From NCBI RefSeq assembly GCF_002355475.1, contig NZ_AP014862.1, positions 2,852,001 to 2,916,000 on the forward strand: a stretch of 64,000 bases of DNA, in the 5' to 3' direction. The notes below the pieces were generated by a model. That model ran no database searches, was not told the origin of the DNA, and was given only the letters and a program-made list of their open reading frames with translations. This stretch comes from Pseudomonas furukawaii (lineage in GTDB: Bacteria; Pseudomonadota; Gammaproteobacteria; Pseudomonadales; Pseudomonadaceae). Below are positions 58,140 to 64,000 of this stretch, piece by piece. The position numbers were made by a program, and so were the translations under genes. The first letter of the stretch is position 1, and each line of letters begins with the position of its first letter.

Positions 58140-58471
58140 AGGCAATTGGTCGGCTTCGGCAGGCCCGCCAGCTTGGCGGCCAGCTTTGCCGGCGCGCCCT
58201 TGAACAGGCGATTGAGATGCAGGCTGTTGCCCTTGTCCGGGCCCAGTTTCTGTGCGACGTACTTCACCAGCGGACGGTTTGCCGGCGACAGCTGGAATTC
58301 GGTGTAGAAATCTCGGAGCAATTCGAGGATTTCCCAGTGTTCGGGCAGCAGCTCCAATTGTTCGCGGGCGGCCAGCGCCTCGGCCACGACAGGACTCCAG
58401 TCAGTCAGTTGTTGCAGGTAACCGTCCTCGTCCAAGGGGATGCTGCGGCCTTCGATCAGAATCTCGCTCAT
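58136..58471 (-). CDS. tusE: sulfurtransferase TusE (DsrC family)
   Basis: A 111-residue DsrC/TusE protein ending LAGLPKPTNCL; the penultimate Cys accepts sulfur from TusBCD and passes it to MnmA. LPEHWEILELLRDFYTEF and YVAQKLGPDKGNSLHLNRLF are family segments. Unlike sulfate-reducer DsrC it lacks the second Cys ten residues upstream, as expected for TusE. It overlaps tusB by 4 bp and ybiB by 4 bp. Confidence 0.94.
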   Translation of the reverse strand: MSEILIEGRSIPLDEDGYLQQLTDWSPVVAEALAAREQLELLPEHWEILELLRDFYTEFQLSPANRPLVKYVAQKLGPDKGNSLHLNRLFKGAPAKLAAKLAGLPKPTNCL

Positions 58472-58770
58472 AGCCAGCTGTTCACCTTGTCGAAGTGGCA
58501 GCAGAGCTCAACGAAGGCGGGGTAGTCCAGCGGCTGGACGCGCTGCGGTATGTCCGTCAGGTTGCGAGCATCGACATCCTCTGTCAGCGCGAACATGACG
58601 ACAGTGTCTGGTGTGAGCTCCAGGGCCTGGCGCGCGACGTTACCCGCTTGCAACGCATAGGTCGCGTCGCCGGTAAGCAGCAGTCCATCCTGAGGGCCGA
58701 GCAGGCGCAGACAACTGCTCAGGCGGCTGTCGGCGAAGGGCGAGTGGGAAAGGATATGCAGGGTGGCCAT
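58468..58770 (-). CDS. tusB: sulfurtransferase complex subunit TusB (DsrH)
   Basis: A 100-residue DsrH/TusB subunit beginning MATLHILSHSPFADSRL and with LTGDATYALQAG. Forms the TusBCD hexamer that relays sulfur from TusA to TusE. One-base TGATG overlap with tusC; 4-bp overlap with tusE. Confidence 0.92.
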   Translation of the reverse strand: MATLHILSHSPFADSRLSSCLRLLGPQDGLLLTGDATYALQAGNVARQALELTPDTVVMFALTEDVDARNLTDIPQRVQPLDYPAFVELCCHFDKVNSWL

Positions 58771-59126
58771 CAGAGGGTGATCACTTGGTCATAGCGGTCG
58801 ATAAGGGCTGTAAGGGCGCTGTCGTCCAGCACATCTACGGGTAGGTTGAGTGTGCTGGAGTCCAGGCCGCGTTCCTGCAAGCTGCGCGAGGACGCATAGA
58901 GCGATTCGACGCCAAAGAGCGGCAGGGCCTGGAGGTTAGCGGTGAGGTCCTTCTGCTGGAGCGACCCCGGTCGCTGCGTAGGAAGCAATTGGAAGACGCC
59001 GTCGTCGAGAAAAAGCATGGCCAATGGCAGGTCGAAAGCCCCGCCGGCCAGGGCGATATCCAGAGCTTCACGGGCGGCAGGGCCGGACCAGGGAGCCTGG
59101 CGGCTGATGATCAGCATGGATTTCAT
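58770..59126 (-). CDS. tusC: sulfurtransferase complex subunit TusC (DsrF)
   Basis: A 118-residue subunit of the DsrE/F-like fold, start MKSMLIISRQAPWSGPAARE at 59126. LAMLFLDDGVFQLLPTQRP and GVESLYASSRSLQERGLD are typical. It starts one base after the tusD stop. The longer upstream frame is the shadow of tusD. Confidence 0.92.
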   Translation of the reverse strand: MKSMLIISRQAPWSGPAAREALDIALAGGAFDLPLAMLFLDDGVFQLLPTQRPGSLQQKDLTANLQALPLFGVESLYASSRSLQERGLDSSTLNLPVDVLDDSALTALIDRYDQVITL

Positions 59127-59127
59127 G

Positions 59128-59520
59128 TCAGTTGCCTCCAAAACTGACCAGGCGATCGGCCATTTGAGCCGCTTCGTGCAATTGGCCAAGGCCGGATAGC
59201 TCCCAATCCAGCGCCAGATTGGCGGACGGCCGACCATAGCGCTGGGCTTCTTCCTGGTTCAGGACACCACGCCGCAAGGCGGCGGCGATGCAGACGACCC
59301 CGTCGAGCTGGTGCTGGCGGACGAAGTTACTCCACTCGGCGGAGATATTCGGTTCGTCCTGGGGCGGGACGACATTGGCCGAGGCGCTGTATACGCCGTC
59401 CTGGTAGAAGAACAGCCTGACGATTTCATGCCCACCGGCAAGGCACGCCTCGGCAAAGCGGAGGGCGCGCCGGGACGCAGGGGCGTGGGGCGGAGCGAAG
59501 AGGGCGATGGCGAATTTCAT
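59128..59520 (-). CDS. tusD: sulfurtransferase complex subunit TusD (DsrE)
   Basis: A 130-residue subunit with the catalytic Cys in VVCIAAALRRGV. The start MKFAIALFAPPHAPASRRAL and VRLFFYQDGVYSAS fit the DsrE family. First gene of the tusD-C-B-E-ybiB operon; its promoter probably lies in 59521-59594, just past the yccA terminator. Confidence 0.94.
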   Translation of the reverse strand: MKFAIALFAPPHAPASRRALRFAEACLAGGHEIVRLFFYQDGVYSASANVVPPQDEPNISAEWSNFVRQHQLDGVVCIAAALRRGVLNQEEAQRYGRPSANLALDWELSGLGQLHEAAQMADRLVSFGGN

Positions 59521-59594
59521 GGTCGCTCGGGCGAATGGAAAACACCGGGAATGATAAGGCCAGAAGCTCCGGTTTGTCCGTCCAGGCAGAAAAA

Positions 59595-59612
59595 AGCCCG
59601 CCGAAGCGGGCT
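59595..59612 (-). terminator. terminator of the BI-1 family gene
   Basis: AGCCCGC (59595-59601) and GCGGGCT (59606-59612), loop CGAA, then six T on the minus strand. It lies about 25 nt after the stop of the Bax-inhibitor-1 family gene. Confidence 0.9.
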
Positions 59613-59637
59613 CATTCGAGGCGTGATTGGCGGTTGA

Positions 59638-60306
59638 TCAATCGTCGCTGCCCATAACGCCAATCAGTTGCAGCAGGCTGATGAACAGGTTGTAGATCGA
59701 CACGTACAGGCTGATCGTGGCCATGATGTAGTTGCGCTCACCGCCGTGGATGATCGCACTGGTCTGATAGAGAATGCAGACCGAGGAGAACACCACGAAG
59801 CCGGCGCTGATGGCCAATTGCAGACCGCTGATGTTGAAAAAGAAACTGGCCAGCATGGCGCCAATCAGGACGAAGAATCCGGCGGTGATGAATCCACCCA
59901 GAAAGCTCATGTCCTTGCGCGTGGTCAGTACGTAGGCGGAGAGGCCAAAGAACACCAGCGCGGTCATGGCAAAGGCTGAACTCACAACCTCGCCACCGTT
60001 TGGAAGGTCGAGATAACGGTTGAGGATCGGGCCGAGCGTGTAACCCATGAAGCCGGTCAAGGCAAAGGTGGAGACCAGGCCCCAGCCTGAATCACGCAAT
60101 TTGACGGTGAGGAAGAACAGTCCGTAAAAGCCGATCAGTACCACGAAGATGCTGGGATAGGGTACGCGCAACTGCTGTGCGAAATAGGCAACCAGCCCGC
60201 TGAAGGCGAGGGTCAGCGCCAGCAGTCCATAGGTGTTGCGCAGGACCCGGCTGACTTCCAGCTGTTCGGCCTGCGTTGTATTGATGGCGTAGTTCTGTTC
60301 GTTCAT
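59638..60306 (-). CDS. yccA: Bax inhibitor-1/YccA family membrane protein
   Basis: A 222-residue inner-membrane protein with seven transmembrane helices and the short polar C-terminus with acidic residues (MGSDD) typical of the family. NTYGLLALTLAFSGLVAYFA and ATISLYVSIYNLFISLLQLIG are conserved. YccA in E. coli modulates FtsH; BI-1 homologues leak Ca2+. Precise role here unknown. Confidence 0.92.
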   Translation of the reverse strand: MNEQNYAINTTQAEQLEVSRVLRNTYGLLALTLAFSGLVAYFAQQLRVPYPSIFVVLIGFYGLFFLTVKLRDSGWGLVSTFALTGFMGYTLGPILNRYLDLPNGGEVVSSAFAMTALVFFGLSAYVLTTRKDMSFLGGFITAGFFVLIGAMLASFFFNISGLQLAISAGFVVFSSVCILYQTSAIIHGGERNYIMATISLYVSIYNLFISLLQLIGVMGSDD

Positions 60307-60470
60307 CGCGACACTCCCGAGAATGGTCTCCGTGACCTTGGTCAGTGATGGATATTAACAGAGGCTTCCTGGCGGCCAATTGCAAGAGTTTGACAGCGTG
60401 TTGCGTTCCGGTACTATGGCGCCCCGCGCAAGCGCTGGTACTTCTTTGAGTGTCCTCGCGCATTGCATTC

Positions 60471-60558
60471 GGAAGTGTGGCCGAGTGGTTTAAGGCAGCG
60501 GTCTTGAAAACCGCCGAATCGAAAGGTTCCGTGAGTTCGAATCTCACCGCTTCCGCCA
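60471..60558 (+). tRNA. tRNA-Ser (anticodon UGA)
   Basis: The 88-nt gene folds as a class II tRNA: acceptor GGAAGTG/CGCTTCC, a D arm with GTGGCCGAGTGG, anticodon loop CTTGAAA (anticodon TGA, reading UCA), a long variable arm (CGAATCGAAAGGTTCCG region) and T loop GTTCGAATC; CCA is encoded at 60556-60558. Its 3' end borders the integrase gene of an integrative element. Confidence 0.95.
60535..60558. other. probable attachment site (attL) at the tRNA-Ser 3' end
   Basis: An integrase gene lies 122 bp past the tRNA, transcribed toward it, the usual arrangement of elements inserted in a tRNA 3' end. The T-loop to CCA segment would be the repeated core. The matching copy at the other end must be outside the window, so the exact core length is unknown. 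Confidence 0.5.
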
Positions 60559-60585
60559 TATAAGTGCTTGTTTTTAAAGGAAAAA

Positions 60586-60633
60586 GTTCTCAAAAATCGC
60601 CAAATGGGAGCGATTTGGGAACATTTTGGGAAC
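60586..60633. repeat. repeats between attL and the integrase gene (candidate arm sites)
   Basis: TTTGGGAAC occurs twice at an 11-bp period (60614-60622 and 60625-60633), and an inverted near copy GTTCTCAAAA is at 60586-60595. The inverted pair forms an imperfect hairpin with AAATCGC/GCGATTT. Such one-helical-turn repeats next to a core site fit integrase arm-binding sites. Confidence 0.45.
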
Positions 60634-60642
60634 AAGCGGGTG

Positions 60643-60673
60643 CTGGGGGCCTTCTCGAAAGAGGGGCCCCCAG
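60643..60673. terminator. hairpin between attL and integrase stop
   Basis: CTGGGGGCC (60643-60651) and GGCCCCCAG (60665-60673) form a 9-bp GC stem. TGTCGTTTT follows on the plus strand, so it could end the tRNA transcript; on the minus strand, after the integrase stop, no U run follows. Confidence 0.45.
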
Positions 60674-60680
60674 TGTCGTT

Positions 60681-61847
60681 TTAGAGGTCCAGTGCGCGGT
60701 TCAGCATGCCCACGATGTCGGGGCCGTCCTGGCTGATGAATTTTGCGTAGTGCCTGAACACCATGGCCGTGGACGTGTGGCCCAGCTGGTCGGCGATCCA
60801 CTCAGGCGAGGCGACGCCGCTGCTGAGGATCTGGCTGGCGAAGGTGTGGCGGCACTGGTTGGGGCCGCGGTAGCGGACCTTGGCCTTGTTCAGGTGAGTC
60901 TTCCACCAGCCGTTACGCAGGTTGTCCGAGGTCGAATAGGGCTGGCCGGTCCCGCCGTTGTGGAACACGAATCGTACGCTTTGGCGGCGGACAGTGCGGT
61001 TGTCGCGGTCGGTCACTTCAATCTGCACCGGTGCCAGGTCCCTGGTCAGCATGGCTTGGGCCTCGAGGGCGCGCAGGGCCGGTGCCAGCAGCTTCACTTC
61101 GCGGGTCGAGCGACGGGTTTTGGTGACCTTGTAGCGGCTGCGTACTCTCGCCCTGCGGAACAGCACCGTGCCGGCCTTGAGGTCGACGTCTTCCCAGGCC
61201 AGGGAAATCGCCTCCGAAACCCGGGGGCCGCTCCAGATCATGAACTGGATCAGGTTCAGTTCCTGGGGCCTATGGGTCTCGGTGCCCAGGATCAGGTCGA
61301 TTTCTTCCCGCGTAAACGGGTCGGGGTCGTCCGAGTCCGGCAGGGTCACGACGATGCCGTCGGTTGGATCATGGGCGGATCGGTTGCGTGTGCGGTACAG
61401 GCGAAAGATCTGCCGCACGATGCTCAGAATCTCCCGCACGGTCTTGTTATGGAGCTTTGGCATCAGGGTGCCTTGCAGCCATTCCTGCAGGTCCAGGTGG
61501 TCGATCTGGTCGGCATGCACAGGCCCCCAGCGCGGACGGATGTGGTGCTCGATGCGGCTCTCGTGGCTGCGAATGCCGGAGGCCGACATCTGGTTGCGCT
61601 TGATGCCCAGCCAGAGGTCGATGTAGTGGCCGAAGGTGTTGGTCTGGATCTTCGGGGAGTTGGGGAAGTGCCGGGCATAGCTGAAGGTGCCGGCCTCGAT
61701 CTCGTAGTTGATGACGCCGACTATGCGTTCGGCGTTGGCGATGTTCTCCGGTGTCGCGGGGCCGGGGATAGCCTCCCGGCACAGCTCGCCCTGGTACCGG
61801 AAGTAGATTCGGACGCTGTTGCCGCGAACCTCGACGCCTTCTGGCAT
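60681..61847 (-). CDS. tyrosine-type site-specific integrase of a tRNA-Ser element
   Basis: A 388-residue integrase from MPEGVEVRGNSVRIYFRYQG at 61847. N-terminal arm-binding domain (about 1-55), SAM-like core-binding domain (about 65-155), catalytic domain (about 175-388). Catalytic residues: R209 (SGPRVSEAISLAW), R333 (in QCRHTFAS), H357 (LGHTST) and Y367 (FRHYAKF). The usual first His of the HxxR box is Asn (N330), a variant seen in many integrases of this group. It would insert and excise the element at the adjacent tRNA-Ser. Codon use is similar to neighbours. Confidence 0.92.
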   Translation of the reverse strand: MPEGVEVRGNSVRIYFRYQGELCREAIPGPATPENIANAERIVGVINYEIEAGTFSYARHFPNSPKIQTNTFGHYIDLWLGIKRNQMSASGIRSHESRIEHHIRPRWGPVHADQIDHLDLQEWLQGTLMPKLHNKTVREILSIVRQIFRLYRTRNRSAHDPTDGIVVTLPDSDDPDPFTREEIDLILGTETHRPQELNLIQFMIWSGPRVSEAISLAWEDVDLKAGTVLFRRARVRSRYKVTKTRRSTREVKLLAPALRALEAQAMLTRDLAPVQIEVTDRDNRTVRRQSVRFVFHNGGTGQPYSTSDNLRNGWWKTHLNKAKVRYRGPNQCRHTFASQILSSGVASPEWIADQLGHTSTAMVFRHYAKFISQDGPDIVGMLNRALDL

Positions 61848-61919
61848 GGCCTTCTCAATCCTCTTCCGTGGAAGTGCCCGTAGCACCGGGGGAATGCGCG
61901 TCCGAGATTGTGCCCGGCG

Positions 61920-62171
61920 CTAGTGGCCTGGTCGGCTTCGCTGCGGTTGCGCGTGCTTGTCGGCGCGGATGAGTTGCGCCAGAGCATTGCGTGATGATCG
62001 CCAATCACTGGGCGTGCTGCTACTGAACACCGGTGGCCGGCCGGGCTTCCTGAAACACAGGTGACCCCCTCGAGTCCGGGAAATGCTCCAGTGCTCCCGG
62101 TTGGCGTATTGCGCCAGTTGCTGCAACGCCTTGCCGCAGCGGCGACCGCAGAGATGCGCCAGTTCGCTCAT
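61920..62171 (-). CDS. small basic protein of the integrative element
   Basis: An 83-residue protein, MSELAHLCGRRCGKALQQLA, with an excellent AAGGAGG 7 nt before the ATG, 19 bp after the stop of the P-loop gene. It is basic, with three Cys near the start, and the segment HWSISRTRGGHLCFRKPGRPPVF resembles the dsRNA-binding fold of HicA-type proteins (…R..GSH..f..pg…). It could be a regulator, directionality factor or toxin-like RNA binder; none is proven. Confidence 0.65.
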   Translation of the reverse strand: MSELAHLCGRRCGKALQQLAQYANREHWSISRTRGGHLCFRKPGRPPVFSSSTPSDWRSSRNALAQLIRADKHAQPQRSRPGH

Positions 62172-62190
62172 GGTTCTCCCTCCTTGAGGG

Positions 62191-64000
62191 CTAGGCAACT
62201 CCCGAGTTGCGGAACATCCAGCACTTCACCGTCCCCGGCCTGCCCAGCATCGGGTTGCGCTGCGCCTGATAGCTGCGCACGGCGCTGTCCACGGCCTTGC
62301 TGGGGGTCAGGAACTTGCGGGAGCGGCTGTTGCGCAGCACCTCGCGCAGGGTGGCCACGTCGGCCAGTTGCTGGCGGTGCTCGCTGGCGCGCTGGATGAA
62401 CTCGTTGAGGTTGATGGCGATGAGTTCCGGGTTCTTGCTGTGGTTCACCACCGGGCCGTCGTCCAGGCTCTCCAGGTACTCGAACACCTCCCAGAACTCC
62501 GCTACGGCCGGGTGATCGGCGCTGATGGCGGACTGGCGCTCCAGGGCCATGGCGGCGAGGTAGAGGCGGGTTTCGTTGACCTGGTGCTCGCTGAGTTTCA
62601 CCACCAGCCGCAGGCAATCCAGTCCGGCCAGGAGCTGAGCGTGGTTCTTGATGATGCGCTCTACGCGGATCTGCCCCCGCACCCGGTTGCCGCAGTGGCT
62701 GCAGGCGGCCTTCTCGTCGCGGGGGTCGAACGCCTGCCCGCAGGCGAAGCAATGGCTGTGCATGCGCCGCAGGCGCGCGTCGTGCGCCTGCAGGCACTCG
62801 GCGAAGCGTTCCAGCACCTGCGCCTCGTGCTTCACGGCACGCAGCAGGAAGTGGCTGAGCTTCTCGCCGTCCAGTGCGCTGAGGTTTTCCGCTGCCGTCT
62901 TGCTCTCGTCGGTCACCCTGGGGCGAACGAAGTGCAGTTTGCAGATACGCGTGAGGATCGCCTCCGAGGCGCTTACCGGAGCGTTCTGGCTGATGACGAT
63001 GGTGCCGCGAAAGGGCGGCTCGTAGGTTTCGTTGCCAGCCGTCTTCATGCCCCGGGTACGCAGCGTGCCACCCCCGTAGAAGTCCTTCAGTTCGTCCCAG
63101 TCGAACGACTTCAGGTGCAGCCGGTCCGGCTCGCTGCGGTCGGCCTCGATCAGTACCACCGGCATGCCGGCGACCTGACCCATCAGGCGGGAGCGGCCCG
63201 CGACAGAGGATTTCGACGGGTCGAAGCCCTCGTAACCGGGTCGGCCGAGCAGCTTCCAGAGGAACATGAGCAAGGTGGATTTCCCCGCGCCGGCCTCGCC
63301 CGTCATTTCCAGGAAGGGGAAGGACTGCCAGCGGGCGCGGATCTGCTCGGCGAACAGCGAGGTGAAGAAGAAGGTCAGCCCGACCAGCCCCTGGGCGCCG
63401 AAGCAGGTCCAGAGCAGGGGCAGCCACGCCTCGTCGTAGCGTTTCGAATCCCGCTGCGGGCGGATGACGATGGATTTCTGCAGGGATTTCAGGCGCAGCT
63501 TTCCGAACTCGAAGAAGTCCTCCGCGTTCACCTGGTTCACCACGCCATTGCGCACGGCCACGTCGCCGAACAGGTAGCAGCCGTGCTCCTTGCTGTAGCC
63601 CACGTAGTCGATGGTCTCTACGGTTTTCAGGCTGTAGAGCTGGTCTTTCATGATCTTGTCGAGCTGCTGGCCGCTGCCGGTGAACACCGCGCCGGCGGCC
63701 ATGCTCAGCAGGCGCTTCTTGAACTCGCTGGCTGCTGCCACCTGGGCACCGGTGAAGGTGTTCTTCACGCTTGGCCCGTCGTGGGGAAAGTCCACGCGGA
63801 AGTAGTACCAGGACTCGTCCGTGATCTCGTTGCGCTGGAAGTACAGGGCCTGCGGGTAGCAGTTGGCGATTTCCGTCACGCAGCCGGATTGGCGCAGGGC
63901 CTTCTCGCGCACCTGTCGATCATTCAGCAACTGGTCGTCCTGGTGGTCGCTGTTCTCCAGCGCCTGAACGGCCTTGTTGTACTTGTCCAGGTCCAGCTTG
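62191..64000 (-). CDS. P-loop ATPase with zinc ribbon, probably replication (primase-helicase type) protein of the element; 5' end outside window
   Basis: The frame is open from the stop at 62191 to the window edge; at least 602 residues are seen and the N-terminus is missing. Visible parts: a central ATPase domain with Walker A GEAGAGKST and GMPVVLIEADRSE, followed by GTIVISQNAPVSASEAILTR (sensor-like, typical of SF3/DUF927-type helicases), and a zinc ribbon CFACGQAF...CSHCG. Hydrophobic stretch GLVGLTFFFTSLFAEQI precedes the ATPase. Such proteins with an N-terminal primase or TOPRIM domain are common in phage-like elements and ICEs of Pseudomonas. The replication role is inference; the primase part cannot be checked here. 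Confidence 0.65.
   Translation of the reverse strand, partial: KLDLDKYNKAVQALENSDHQDDQLLNDRQVREKALRQSGCVTEIANCYPQALYFQRNEITDESWYYFRVDFPHDGPSVKNTFTGAQVAAASEFKKRLLSMAAGAVFTGSGQQLDKIMKDQLYSLKTVETIDYVGYSKEHGCYLFGDVAVRNGVVNQVNAEDFFEFGKLRLKSLQKSIVIRPQRDSKRYDEAWLPLLWTCFGAQGLVGLTFFFTSLFAEQIRARWQSFPFLEMTGEAGAGKSTLLMFLWKLLGRPGYEGFDPSKSSVAGRSRLMGQVAGMPVVLIEADRSEPDRLHLKSFDWDELKDFYGGGTLRTRGMKTAGNETYEPPFRGTIVISQNAPVSASEAILTRICKLHFVRPRVTDESKTAAENLSALDGEKLSHFLLRAVKHEAQVLERFAECLQAHDARLRRMHSHCFACGQAFDPRDEKAACSHCGNRVRGQIRVERIIKNHAQLLAGLDCLRLVVKLSEHQVNETRLYLAAMALERQSAISADHPAVAEFWEVFEYLESLDDGPVVNHSKNPELIAINLNEFIQRASEHRQQLADVATLREVLRNSRSRKFLTPSKAVDSAVRSYQAQRNPMLGRPGTVKCWMFRNSGVA

Noticed and set aside
62195-62210. 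GCAACTC-CC-GAGTTGC palindrome near the end of the P-loop gene
   Set aside because: It lies within coding sequence, the loop is too short for a stable hairpin, and no function is evident.

Overview
The window is a GC-rich chromosomal segment of a gamma-proteobacterium, almost certainly Pseudomonas. The gene order from the tlpQ-type chemoreceptor through nuoA-N, aceA, purB, mnmA, idh/icd, clpS-clpA, infA, aat, trxB, ftsK, lolA, rarA, serS, cysG and the tus genes follows the order I know from P. aeruginosa PAO1 (roughly PA2654 to PA2604). Two further Pseudomonas traits are the fused nuoCD and the paired monomeric (idh) and dimeric (icd) isocitrate dehydrogenases. Assignments are based on reading protein motifs and on family knowledge; no database search was run.

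Layout. 1-6.3 kb is accessory: the end of a homocysteine S-methyltransferase gene, a membrane-anchored catalase-like protein, a di-haem cytochrome c peroxidase-like protein, a divergent and clearly degenerate sigma54-activator-like regulator, and an NADPH-dependent FMN reductase. A palindromic extragenic repeat follows (6.4-6.5 kb). 6.5-12.1 kb holds two chemoreceptors (TlpQ-like and CtpM/McpM-like) around an NhaC-superfamily antiporter. 12.2-27.0 kb is the complete 13-gene nuo operon (complex I) on the minus strand. 27.5-31.9 kb holds a PhoX-type phosphatase, an L,D-transpeptidase-fold protein and isocitrate lyase, which has a candidate RccR operator far upstream. 32.4-35.5 kb is a four-gene operon (secretin-like mini-protein, unknown, GNAT, ribosomal oxygenase). 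purB, hflD, mnmA and a Nudix gene follow. 39.3-43.2 kb carries idh and icd, transcribed divergently. 43.2-57.1 kb is housekeeping: cold shock, Clp adaptor and unfoldase, IF-1, two N-end-rule transferases, thioredoxin reductase, FtsK, LolA, RarA, CrcB, SerS and CysG. 57.1-60.3 kb holds a TrpD2/YbiB-type gene translationally coupled to tusE-B-C-D, then a Bax-inhibitor-1 family membrane protein. At 60.47 kb a tRNA-Ser(UGA) marks the left end of an integrative element with a tyrosine integrase, a small basic protein and a large P-loop/zinc-ribbon protein that runs off the right edge.

Functionally, most of the window is the core of aerobic carbon and energy metabolism: isocitrate partitioning (AceA, Idh, Icd) and NADH oxidation (Nuo), plus proteolysis and translation factors. 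The least explained parts are the peroxidase/catalase-like pair with its atypical regulator at the left end, the secretin-like operon, and the tRNA-Ser-linked element at the right end.
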